From Lacticaseibacillus paracasei subsp. paracasei (lineage in GTDB: Bacteria; Bacillota; Bacilli; Lactobacillales; Lactobacillaceae): a stretch of DNA of 64,000 nt. Below the pieces are notes generated by a model. That model was not told the DNA's origin and made no database searches. It worked only from the letters and a program-made list of their open reading frames with translations. Positions 9,041 through 16,657 of the stretch are shown here, in pieces. The stretch's first letter is position 1; each line of letters starts with the position of its first letter. The stretch is taken from contig NZ_AP012541.1 in assembly GCF_000829035.1 (NCBI RefSeq), positions 1,426,001 to 1,490,000 on the forward strand, in the 5' to 3' direction. The translations under genes were made by a program, and so were the position numbers.

Positions 9041-10138
9041 CTAATTAGGGACCTCAGTATCCGTTTTAAGAAACGTCAGTAGTAATTGTTGCATCTCTGC
9101 ATCTTGCGCAGGTGTTCCAAAACTTTGGCGAATCCAGCCGGGTACCATGCTGTCGCGAACCAAGTAGCCATGCTGTTTTAAAAAGGCGCCAAGCGCTTGG
9201 GGATCGGCGACTTGATACAACATAAAGTTGGTCTGACTGGCATAGTGCTGAATGTGGTTGGCCTCAAAAAAAGCTGACCATTGCTGCCGTGCTGTCAATA
9301 GTTGCTGTTTCACGGTTTGAGTGAAGGCTTGATCCTGCCAAGCTGCTAATGCCGCCGTCTGACTAATACCGCTAATGTTGTAAGGCAAGCGCACATTCTG
9401 CATTTTAGCAATTACTCGCTGCGGCACGATGCTAAACCCGACGCGAAAATTAGCTAGACCGTACAATTTTGAAAATGTCCGCATGACTAGTAAATTGTTG
9501 AATTGGGTAACCAGTGACAGCGCAGACGGATTCGGAACGTCGGCGACAAAATCAATATAGGCTTCATCGACCACTACTAGCACATCAGCAGGCACCCGCT
9601 TCATAAACTGGGCGATCTGAGAAATTGGTAAATAAGTACCGGTCGGGTTATTCGGATTGCACAACCAAATCACTTTTGTTTTGGCCGTAATGTGTGCGGC
9701 TAAATCATCAAGATCAATAAGTCCGGTTGCCGGCGTTACGGCAGCATTCACCGTTATGGCACCCGCGATAGCTGCCTGTAGTTGATATTCCGGATAAGTC
9801 GGCCACGGTTGAAGGCTTTCGTCCCCGACTTCCAAAAATGTCCGGCAAATCAAGGCAATCATTTCATCCAAACCACTGGAAAAAAGGAGCTGGTCGGGGT
9901 TTACGTGTAGTCGTTCGGCCACGGCTGTTCGTAATGGCAGTGCATCTGGATCAGGATAATTGCGTCCTTGCGAAAACGCCCAATTTGCGAGCGCTTCTTT
10001 CACTTTGGGCGATGTGCCAACCGGATTTTCATTGAATGACAAACGCGTCAGCTTGGCAAGTCCCGCTGCTTTCGCGAGTCGCTCCGGTGTACTGTCCGAA
10101 ACATAGTCCGGCAGCTTGGCAATACTTTTGCGTAACAT
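9041..10138 (-). CDS. hisC: Second histidinol-phosphate aminotransferase homologue
   Basis: This 365-residue aminotransferase is a close paralogue of the operon HisC. The motifs sit at the same residue numbers: SFNENPVG near 34, NPNNPTG at 161-167, DEAY at 191-194, and TFSK with the PLP lysine at about 224. The ATG at 10138 is preferred because GCAGGTGG lies upstream; the longer open frame begins in an A/T-rich region and has no family sequence. It stands alone, upstream of the T-box promoter and outside T-box control. It may duplicate HisC activity or act on aromatic or other amino acids; the sequence does not decide this. An ARG-box-like palindrome lies 64 bases upstream. Confidence 0.88.
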   Translation of the reverse strand: MLRKSIAKLPDYVSDSTPERLAKAAGLAKLTRLSFNENPVGTSPKVKEALANWAFSQGRNYPDPDALPLRTAVAERLHVNPDQLLFSSGLDEMIALICRTFLEVGDESLQPWPTYPEYQLQAAIAGAITVNAAVTPATGLIDLDDLAAHITAKTKVIWLCNPNNPTGTYLPISQIAQFMKRVPADVLVVVDEAYIDFVADVPNPSALSLVTQFNNLLVMRTFSKLYGLANFRVGFSIVPQRVIAKMQNVRLPYNISGISQTAALAAWQDQAFTQTVKQQLLTARQQWSAFFEANHIQHYASQTNFMLYQVADPQALGAFLKQHGYLVRDSMVPGWIRQSFGTPAQDAEMQQLLLTFLKTDTEVPN

Positions 10139-10201
10139 CACGCCACCTGCTTTCTTAATTGCTTTCGAGTGTACGCGCAATTGCTTGAAAAGTAAATATA
10201 T

Positions 10202-10219
10202 TATGCATAAATATTCATA
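10202..10219. promoter_or_regulatory. ARG-box-like palindrome upstream of second hisC
   Basis: On the minus strand the 18-mer reads TATGAATATTTATGCATA. It is close to the AhrC/ArgR consensus (CATGAATAAAAATKCAAK) as I remember it, with 12 strict matches and A/T in the middle. It also contains a perfect 10-bp palindrome TTATGCATAA at 10201-10210. It lies in the putative promoter region of hisC2. Arginine-type regulation is inference only. Confidence 0.4.
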
Positions 10220-10347
10220 GGGTAAGCGCCGAATCAAAGCGTTGGCTTTCTATTGCTGACCAAGCACGGAGAAATCTAGTTATTTTAATTAAGCTGAGTA
10301 GTTTTTCTTAAGCAAATAATAAGGTTAAACCATAACGCGAAGTCATC

Positions 10348-10394
10348 AAAAAAAGGCCACAATTTCCATACAAAGGAAAAACGTTGACCTTTTT
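10348..10394. terminator. Imperfect bidirectional terminator
   Basis: An A tract and AAGGCCAC-AATTTCC pair imperfectly with GGAAA-AACGTTGACCTTTTT. The T-rich ends on both strands would allow termination in either direction. It separates the hisC2 upstream region from the structured block at 10432. Confidence 0.5.
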
Positions 10395-10431
10395 CACATA
10401 GATAATTTTTATTGAAAATTTGAAGAAATCA

Positions 10432-10602
10432 GTGCCAAGGCGGAGCAATCACAGGCCAGATGGGGCTCAGCTGTGCAAACAACACAGCGACCGGGCTTTG
10501 TCGCTGATGTTGTTAGGCGACTTCGAGACCGTGGGTTTGGCGGGCTCGAAGCGCCGTCACGCGTTCCAGCTCCATCTGGCCGGAGATTGCGGAGTTTGGC
10601 AC
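10432..10602. ncRNA. Highly structured non-coding block, family not recognised
   Basis: This 171-base segment folds as a three-way junction by eye. The outer arm has GTGCCAA/TTGGCAC, GCAATC/GATTGC and a 14-bp GGCCAGATGGGGCT/AGCTCCATCTGGCC stem. Inside are two hairpins: AACAACA-CAGCGAC with GTCGCTG-A-TGTTGTT, and GGCG-A-CTTCGAG with CTCGAAG-CGCC. Short open frames cross it, but they lack ribosome sites and known domains. It could be a small RNA, a cis element, or a palindromic mobile repeat. It is unlike the intergenic element family found elsewhere in this window. Confidence 0.5.
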
Positions 10603-10620
10603 GGCAAAGAAATTTTTGCA

Positions 10621-10685
10621 CTGAGCTTTTCCTGAATTATTCGAAATCTAATAATTCACAAGTTCTATGAGGAACTATGGCTCAG
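10621..10685. other. Second structured segment next to the block at 10432
   Basis: CTGAGC (10621-10626) pairs with GCTCAG (10680-10685). These enclose TGAATTATT/AATAATTCA and AGTTC/GAACT hairpins. It ends about 20 bases before the 3' end of the Nudix gene and may be the end of that transcript, although no T tract follows. Confidence 0.35.
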
Positions 10686-10706
10686 CCCCAACCTCTAATC
10701 AATATT

Positions 10707-11267
10707 TTAATCTTTGGCGATAAATGCCAAATAATAAGTCACAGCCGAAACTGTTTGCGCCGAACGGATTTTGCCAGCTTTGACACCCGCAACTAATTCA
10801 GAAAATGGGACTAATCGGCTAGTTACAAATTCGTCTTGATCGAAGTCTTGTTTTGTTTTATCAGCCAAGTCAAGATGTGCCAACACCAGATTGACGGTTT
10901 CATCCGTCATCCCTTCACTTGAACGGATAGCGGTCATCCACTGCAAATCGTGCGTCACGTAGCCGGTTTCCTCGCGCAATTCCCGGCTTGCGGCGGTTTG
11001 CCAGTCTTCACCCGGGTCCATCAAACCGGCTGGTAAGCCAAAGACTTCACTGTTTACCGCAACTCGATACTCGCGATTGACTAGCACGCGCCCATCATCG
11101 GTCATAGCCAACATGGCCACTGCATTGGCGTGGCGAATCAAGTCACGCTCAACTGTGAGGCCATCAGGCGTTTTAATATGTTGCGTCACAACATCGAAAA
11201 TCGGCCCATGATAATGCGGGGTTTCGCTCAGAATTTTCCCTTTTGCTAGCGGTTGATCAAAAAACAT
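10707..11267 (-). CDS. Nudix hydrolase, ADP-ribose pyrophosphatase-like
   Basis: This 186-residue protein has a clear Nudix box, GLMDPGEDWQTAASRELREE, followed by TGYV. The following SEGMTDETVNLVLA segment matches ADP-ribose pyrophosphatases (NudF/YqkG group), where downstream acidic residues take part in catalysis. It would hydrolyse ADP-ribose to AMP and ribose 5-phosphate. AAGGAGAT lies just before the ATG. It follows the DegV gene on the same strand, but a terminator separates them. Confidence 0.88.
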   Translation of the reverse strand: MFFDQPLAKGKILSETPHYHGPIFDVVTQHIKTPDGLTVERDLIRHANAVAMLAMTDDGRVLVNREYRVAVNSEVFGLPAGLMDPGEDWQTAASRELREETGYVTHDLQWMTAIRSSEGMTDETVNLVLAHLDLADKTKQDFDQDEFVTSRLVPFSELVAGVKAGKIRSAQTVSAVTYYLAFIAKD

Positions 11268-11287
11268 ATAGGCATCTCCTTCAATTG

Positions 11288-11312
11288 AAAAAGCCGCGCC
11301 TAAACGCGACTT
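11288..11312 (-). terminator. Terminator after the DegV gene
   Basis: On the minus strand AAGTCGCG and CGCGGCTT pair around TTTAGG, followed by five T. It lies five bases after the DegV stop. Confidence 0.8.
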
Positions 11313-11316
11313 CTGA

Positions 11317-12183
11317 TTATGCTTTCGTAAAATCCTTCATCCAAGCTAAGGCGATTGCCTTTTCACCTAAGTGGGTGCCGACAACTGGGCCAAAGTAAGA
11401 TAGTTCGAATGGAACTGTTGGAAACTTCTGCTGTAAATCTGCTAACCAACGATTGGCCTCGTCTGGATCATTAGCGTGGATAACAACCGCGCGAACCGGA
11501 TAATCAACTCGATCAAGTTCTTCTTGAAACAAAGTCTCAACGCGAGAGTAAGCCTTTTTGATGGAGCGAATTTTTTCGATTGCCACGATCTTGTGACTTT
11601 GATCGTCAAACGTTAACAATGGCTTGATCTTTAACATGCCACCGATAAAAGCCGAGGCATTGCTGAGTCGGCCGCCGCGAACAAGGTTTTGCAGATCATT
11701 AACGATAAAATACTCACCCATGGTTGTGCGTAAGTTATCTAATCGAGCCAAGATCGCCTCAGGATCATCACCGGCTTCGGCCATTTGTGCTGCTGCCAAA
11801 ACCAGCCAACCCATCAAAATAACGGTAATTTGTGAATCATAAACATAAACCTTTGCGCCTTGAACCTCATCTACGGCACCTTTCAATGTATTCACAAAAC
11901 CGGAAATTGTGCTGGCCAGATGAATACTGATGATAGTGTCATAGCCTTCATTAGCAAGATTCTCGTAAAGCTTCAGCATCTCGCCCAGCGGCGGCTGCGT
12001 GGTGCTGGGGAACGTTTTGGCAGTCTTTAATTTGGCATAGAATTCTTCGGTGGTGATATCCTTGCCTTCGTCGTAAACCGCGCCGTCAAGAATAACCGGA
12101 ATCGGCACCACAGTGATGTGATGTTTGTCAATTTCGGCTTGCGGCAGATAACAGGTACTATCCGTCACGATAGCAATTTTCAT
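11317..12183 (-). CDS. DegV family fatty-acid-binding protein
   Basis: This 288-residue protein has the DegV/FakB pattern: IVTDSTCYLP at the N-terminus, FPSTTQPPLGE in the first third, LASTISGF, then NLVRGGRLS, and GPVVGTHLGEKA near the end. In Gram-positive bacteria such proteins bind a fatty acid and present it to the kinase FakA for incorporation into phospholipid. No fakA is in view. The ATG at 12183 has GGGTG upstream. It is divergent from rqcH. Confidence 0.92.
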   Translation of the reverse strand: MKIAIVTDSTCYLPQAEIDKHHITVVPIPVILDGAVYDEGKDITTEEFYAKLKTAKTFPSTTQPPLGEMLKLYENLANEGYDTIISIHLASTISGFVNTLKGAVDEVQGAKVYVYDSQITVILMGWLVLAAAQMAEAGDDPEAILARLDNLRTTMGEYFIVNDLQNLVRGGRLSNASAFIGGMLKIKPLLTFDDQSHKIVAIEKIRSIKKAYSRVETLFQEELDRVDYPVRAVVIHANDPDEANRWLADLQQKFPTVPFELSYFGPVVGTHLGEKAIALAWMKDFTKA

Positions 12184-12244
12184 GTACAGACACCCACTTT
12201 TTCAAAAATGATTGTCTACATCATACCATAAAAAACAAAAATGT

Positions 12245-12277
12245 AGCGGGTGCGCAGTCCCCCACCACCCGCTTTTT
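12245..12277. terminator. Strong hairpin between divergent degV-family gene and rqcH
   Basis: AGCGGGTG (12245-12252) pairs with CACCCGCT (12266-12273), followed by TTTT on the plus strand. The T run overlaps the -35 box of the rqcH promoter. It could terminate plus-strand transcripts arriving from antisense of the DegV gene. Confidence 0.55.
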
Positions 12278-12304
12278 GCTATGCCACCCAAAAACCGGTA
12301 AAAT
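12276..12304 (+). promoter_or_regulatory. Promoter of rqcH
   Basis: TTGCTA (12276-12281), a 17-base spacer, then TAAAAT (12299-12304). Transcription would start about 25 bases before the ATG. Confidence 0.65.
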
Positions 12305-12336
12305 GATTGGTACAATTGGAAAGCGAGCGGATCAAC

Positions 12337-14040
12337 ATGTCATTTGACGGAATCTTTACCCATGCCATGGCCAACGAGCTAAATGCAACTTTAAGCGGCG
12401 GCCGTGTTGCTAAAATTCAACAACCTTATGAAAATGAAGTTGTGATCACTATTCGAGCAGGACGAAAGAATCATCCCCTCCTTCTGTCAGCCAACCCTCA
12501 ATATGCGCGGGTTCAGATCACGCATATTCCATTCACGAACCCTGATGTTCCCGCAACATTCACCATGACGTTGCGGAAGTATTTTAATGCGGCCACCTTA
12601 ACTGCCGTGCATCAGGTGCAAAATGACCGGGTGCTCCACTTTGAGTTCTCAACCCGTGACGAACTCGGCGATGAACTCGGCTTGCGGTTGATCATCGAAA
12701 TGATGGGTCGCCACAGCAATATTTTCCTTGTCAGTGAACGTACTGGTAAAATTATTGATCTCATTCGGCATGTGTCGGCCGATCAAAATCGTTATCGTCC
12801 CCTGATGCCAGGTGCCCCTTACGTTGAACCGCCTAAGCAAGACAAAACCGATCCTTTTCACGATCCAGACCGGCGTTACCACGCATTAGAACGCGAGGTC
12901 ACGCCCGCCTTAAGTCGCGCAGCGTTGTTGCAACAGCATTATCAAGGCTTAGCTAAAGATTCGGCTACTGAGCTTGCGTTACGACTCAACCAAGGCGATG
13001 CAGGCTGGGATGGTTTCTTTGCCGCACTGGCGACACCCGTGCCGACCATCACGGCACAAGGCAAAAAGGCCGTTTTCACGGCAATCCCCTACGTGTCATT
13101 GACTGGTGAGCAAAGCCAATATCCGACCCTCAGCACGATGTTGGATGCTTATTATGAACAAAAGGCCGAACACGATCGCGTCTTGCAGCAAGGTGGGAAC
13201 CTGATCCACGTCATCAAGAACGTCCTTGATAAAGATCGCAAAAAACAGCGTAAGTTGCAGCGGACCTTAGAGGAAACGGAAAAGGCCGATGATTACCGAA
13301 TTCGGGGCGAAGTGTTGACGACTTATTTAAGTCAGGTCGAACGCGGCATGACCAGCATCGAGCTGCCTAATTTCTATGATGATAATCGGCCAATCAAAAT
13401 CACACTATCCAACCAACTGACGCCGTCTAGAAATGCTCAGAAGTACTTCGCTAAATATACAAAACTGCGTAATGCCGTTGCCCATGTCCATCAACAAATG
13501 CAGGAAAATCAGGAAGAAATTGATTATCTTGAAGGTATCATGGCCCAGATCGACGTCGCTAGCCCGAAAGATTTGGCCGATATTCGGCCCGAACTGCAGC
13601 AGCAAGGCTATTTACGCAAGCAAAAGACCAACAAAAAAGGGGCTAAACGCCAAAAGGTCGCAAAACCTGATCAATTTTATGCCAGCGATGGCACCAAAAT
13701 TTGGGTGGGCAAGAATAACTTGCAGAATGATCAATTGACCTTGCACACCGCTAAGAAAACCGATATCTGGCTGCACGTGAAAGATATACCAGGCTCCCAT
13801 GTTATCATCGATAGTCATCAGCCAAGCGAGAAAACGTTGCTCGAAGCGGCTAAGTTGGCCGCCTATTTTTCGAAAGCCCGTGACAGTGCTAATGTACCGG
13901 TGGACTGGATCGAAGTCAAAAAGATTCGTAAACCCAATGGCGCCAAGCCAGGTTTTGTGGTTTATGAAGGGCAAAAGACGGTCGCTGTCACGCCTGACGT
14001 CGAGCTGGTCGACAAGTTACGCAACCCGCCTACCAAGTAA
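12337..14040 (+). CDS. rqcH: Ribosome quality control protein RqcH (NFACT / FbpA family)
   Basis: This 567-residue protein belongs to the NFACT family (Rqc2/NEMF/FbpA). The N-terminal NFACT-N segment MSFDGIFTHAMANEL and the IIEMMGRHSNIFLV stretch are diagnostic. A coiled-coil-rich middle runs from about residue 280 to 430, and the C-terminal NFACT-R domain includes DIWLHVKDIPGSHVII. On obstructed 50S subunits it recruits tRNA-Ala and adds alanine tails; older annotations call it a fibronectin-binding protein. A TTG start ten codons upstream is possible, but the ATG at 12337 fits the family. Confidence 0.93.
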   Translation: MSFDGIFTHAMANELNATLSGGRVAKIQQPYENEVVITIRAGRKNHPLLLSANPQYARVQITHIPFTNPDVPATFTMTLRKYFNAATLTAVHQVQNDRVLHFEFSTRDELGDELGLRLIIEMMGRHSNIFLVSERTGKIIDLIRHVSADQNRYRPLMPGAPYVEPPKQDKTDPFHDPDRRYHALEREVTPALSRAALLQQHYQGLAKDSATELALRLNQGDAGWDGFFAALATPVPTITAQGKKAVFTAIPYVSLTGEQSQYPTLSTMLDAYYEQKAEHDRVLQQGGNLIHVIKNVLDKDRKKQRKLQRTLEETEKADDYRIRGEVLTTYLSQVERGMTSIELPNFYDDNRPIKITLSNQLTPSRNAQKYFAKYTKLRNAVAHVHQQMQENQEEIDYLEGIMAQIDVASPKDLADIRPELQQQGYLRKQKTNKKGAKRQKVAKPDQFYASDGTKIWVGKNNLQNDQLTLHTAKKTDIWLHVKDIPGSHVIIDSHQPSEKTLLEAAKLAAYFSKARDSANVPVDWIEVKKIRKPNGAKPGFVVYEGQKTVAVTPDVELVDKLRNPPTK

Positions 14041-14085
14041 TCGTCACGTTCAATTGATGTCAGTGTCTAGGGGGCAATCAGAACG

Positions 14086-14397
14086 ATGAAAGCATCAGAC
14101 ATTCCTTCATCCAAAACCGTTCAGGCGCATATATTAGCTAACAAGATCAAACATGGCTGGAACACCACTGATACAAATTTCGAAATGTTATTGGCCTACC
14201 ATGAAATGGCTGAATTAACGACGGCATTATTAAAGGACGATCACGCCAACATCGCGGAAGAATTGGCTGATATCACCATTTATCTACTTGGCATTGCCGA
14301 GATGACAGATGTTGATTTAGCCCAAGCCGTCCACAAGAAAGTCGCCATTAACGACCACCGCGTGTATGATGCGCAAGGCCATAAACATCTTGAATAA
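14086..14397 (+). CDS. MazG-like nucleotide pyrophosphohydrolase-fold protein
   Basis: This 103-residue all-alpha protein has EMLLAYHEMAELTTALLKDD followed by NIAEELADITIYLLGIAE. This is the ExxE...ExxD metal-binding pattern of the MazG/dUTPase superfamily. Members hydrolyse non-canonical or excess NTPs; the substrate is unknown. AGGGGG lies upstream of the ATG. It follows rqcH by 45 bases and a bidirectional terminator follows it, so the two are probably co-transcribed. Confidence 0.8.
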   Translation: MKASDIPSSKTVQAHILANKIKHGWNTTDTNFEMLLAYHEMAELTTALLKDDHANIAEELADITIYLLGIAEMTDVDLAQAVHKKVAINDHRVYDAQGHKHLE

Positions 14398-14414
14398 CTT
14401 GTTCTGACGGCACC

Positions 14415-14448
14415 AAAAAAGCTCACGTCGCAAAACGTGAGCTTTTTT
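14415..14448. terminator. Bidirectional terminator between convergent genes
   Basis: Perfect arms AAAAAAGCTCACGT and ACGTGAGCTTTTTT around a six-base loop serve the MazG-like gene on the plus strand and the PTS_EIIC_2 gene on the minus strand. Confidence 0.93.
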
Positions 14449-14456
14449 GATGCTGT

Positions 14457-15605
14457 TTAACCTTGGAACTTAAACACAACATTGCTATCGAAAAGCTTGA
14501 GCATTTTTTCAAACAATAACTTACTTAGCAAGGCTGCTGCAACTGGAATCACGATCCAGCAAAGGACAACCAGCGGGATCGCTAGGCCAGCCTCCATGGA
14601 TGCCAGCGGTCCGACCAAGCCGACAATCCCGAACCCAGAAGATTGCGGCGTACCGCTGATAGAAAGCAGTGCAACTGGAATTGCCGAAATGATCGCGGTG
14701 AACAAGCACGGTACTAAGATAATCGGATATTTGAACAAGTTCGGCATCATGAGTTTCATGGCACCTAAAGCAATTGCCAAGGTCACGCCAGATTTGTTCA
14801 CGGTCCATGAATAAACGACAAGCGCAAGTGCTGTTGCTGCAACCCCCATCGCCGCTGCACCAGCCGAAACTCCGTTCAGTTGGATGGCTAGGCCAATGGC
14901 AACAGTCGAAATTGGACTAATGATAATCGTGGCGAAGGAGCAGCAAATTAAGATTGCCATGAAAATCGGCTGTAAGGTCGTAAAACTGTTAATTACATCG
15001 CCAATCGCTGCGGTAAATGCTGCAATAAACGGCAACAGTAAGACCCCGATATAGGCGACCCCGCACCCAACCAAGATCGGCATGGCAACCACTGCTGTGG
15101 AGCCGAATTTATCTTTGACCCACATCAGAACCAACACAGCAATTGAGGCGGTGATCATGGTATTAATTAAATCACCGGTACCGGCACCGACATAGGCTTT
15201 CATGGCAGGATTAAATTTCACAACCCCCGAACCAACAAAGGAAGCACCAGCCGTTACCATCATCTGCATTGGATTGAATTCAAATTGCAAAGCGATCAAA
15301 CCGCCAATAATCAACGGTGTCGCAAGTTGAAAAATCACGGCAATTTGCGTCAACGTGACCGCAAATGTGTTGGTGCCGAAGTATTTCAGAATGCCGGATA
15401 GAACAGCATTGGGGATGAGGCCGATAATAACGCCCAAGGCCGTTCCTGATAAAACCTTATTAAGAAAAACGCGTGGCGTCATTTTCTGGGACTTTTCAGG
15501 TGTTTTGTTGTCTTCAACAAGCCCGCCTGCTTTCCCCTTTTGTTCGTCTACAAGTGCATCTGCAGCCGCATGGGTCATCTCCTTGTTCGTCGAATCAGCC
15601 ATCAT
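14457..15605 (-). CDS. PTS_EIIC_2-type membrane protein
   Basis: This 382-residue integral membrane protein has about ten hydrophobic segments after a hydrophilic N-terminus of about 45 residues. The long glycine-rich helices, and the ISGTPQSSGFGIVGLVGPLA segment near residue 330, match the PTS EIIC-type permease family PF13303. Members of this family usually occur without EIIA/EIIB partners, and their substrate is not established. It lies 14 bases after the stop of the PanE-like gene, so it is probably in the same transcript. The two start codons (15605 and 15602) are adjacent; GGGGTG precedes both. Confidence 0.75.
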   Translation of the reverse strand: MMADSTNKEMTHAAADALVDEQKGKAGGLVEDNKTPEKSQKMTPRVFLNKVLSGTALGVIIGLIPNAVLSGILKYFGTNTFAVTLTQIAVIFQLATPLIIGGLIALQFEFNPMQMMVTAGASFVGSGVVKFNPAMKAYVGAGTGDLINTMITASIAVLVLMWVKDKFGSTAVVAMPILVGCGVAYIGVLLLPFIAAFTAAIGDVINSFTTLQPIFMAILICCSFATIIISPISTVAIGLAIQLNGVSAGAAAMGVAATALALVVYSWTVNKSGVTLAIALGAMKLMMPNLFKYPIILVPCLFTAIISAIPVALLSISGTPQSSGFGIVGLVGPLASMEAGLAIPLVVLCWIVIPVAAALLSKLLFEKMLKLFDSNVVFKFQG

Positions 15606-15619
15606 GTGTCACCCCTTCA

Positions 15620-16564
15620 TTATTTTGCGTGCAGCAACTGTTCCTTGGCGTGGACTAGTTGGGTTAAGAAGGTACAATATGGGGTCGGAATACCGTACTT
15701 CTTACCGCGCCGATCAATCACACCGTTAATATAATCGATCTCAGTCAAGCGGTGATTGGTAATCAGGTCTTGATGCATGGACGGATAATGATGGCCGATC
15801 GTGTTTGGATCCCAGGTTGTTTTGATGTAGTCCACCGTGTCAGGCACATTCAAATCAATGCCTTCTTTTGCGGCAACTGCCGAGAATTCTTTGACGATTG
15901 CGACAACCATGTCCTCAGCGGTTGAGGTGCTGCCAAATTCACTCATATTGCAGTCCAGAATCGTGCATAAGCCGTTCATTGTGCCATTGACCGTTGCTTT
16001 CTTGTAGATCGTATACAGAATATTATCAGAGTATTCAGCATTTAGTCCAGCGTCTGATAACAATTTCACGATCTTTTTTGCAGCCGCGGTTGCTGCTTCG
16101 CCGTCTTCGACGTTGCGCAAGGCGACTGAACCGCTGCCGAATAGCTTTAATTTGCCTGGTCCTTCCATTCCGGCGGTCCACATCGTATTACCAATAAAAA
16201 TATTGTCGCGTGTGACATATTTTTCGATGATTTCTTCATGACCGATACCATTCATTAAACACAGAATTTTAGTATGGTCAGTGATCACCGGCTTTAATGA
16301 CTGCATCATACCGTCTAGTTGCATGGATTTCGGGAAGAGGATGACGAGATCAGCCACTGCACTTGGATCAATTTTGGTTTGTTCATAGGCTTTGATCTTA
16401 GCAACAACTTGTTCGCCATCGAAGTTAGCCTGCAGGCCATGCTCATTGATAGCATTCACATTGTCAGCCCAGCCGTCAATACCGTCGACATCATTGCCTG
16501 CGCGACTGAGCATCAATGCATAGCGGCCACCCATGGCCCCGACACCAGCAATTGTAATTTTCAT
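15620..16564 (-). CDS. Ketopantoate reductase family (PanE/ApbA) dehydrogenase
   Basis: This 314-residue protein begins MKITIAGVGAMGGRYALML, an NAD(P)-binding GxGxxG Rossmann motif. It continues with the family's VILFPKSMQLD and CLMNGIGHEE segments, and its C-terminal domain holds the catalytic lysine in YTIYKKATVNGTMN. PanE family members reduce ketopantoate. In lactic acid bacteria some reduce branched-chain 2-keto acids to D-2-hydroxy acids. Its position directly downstream of bkdC makes the second role attractive, but that is inference. GGAGG precedes the ATG at 16564. Confidence 0.82.
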   Translation of the reverse strand: MKITIAGVGAMGGRYALMLSRAGNDVDGIDGWADNVNAINEHGLQANFDGEQVVAKIKAYEQTKIDPSAVADLVILFPKSMQLDGMMQSLKPVITDHTKILCLMNGIGHEEIIEKYVTRDNIFIGNTMWTAGMEGPGKLKLFGSGSVALRNVEDGEAATAAAKKIVKLLSDAGLNAEYSDNILYTIYKKATVNGTMNGLCTILDCNMSEFGSTSTAEDMVVAIVKEFSAVAAKEGIDLNVPDTVDYIKTTWDPNTIGHHYPSMHQDLITNHRLTEIDYINGVIDRRGKKYGIPTPYCTFLTQLVHAKEQLLHAK

Positions 16565-16657
16565 GATCTTTTTCCTCCTGTCATGGCACATCTCTACAGC
16601 TGTTTTGAAAATCTGTGGAAATTCAATGTTCTCAACGCAAACATGTCGTACTGTGCT

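Noticed and set aside
9041..10237. Longer hisC2 start at 10237
   Set aside because: The extra N-terminal residues do not match the family and cross the ARG-box-like site.
10409..10670. Overlapping short open frames on both strands in the structured block
   Set aside because: They lack ribosome sites and known motifs, and run through strong palindromes; GC-rich hairpins explain the absence of stops.
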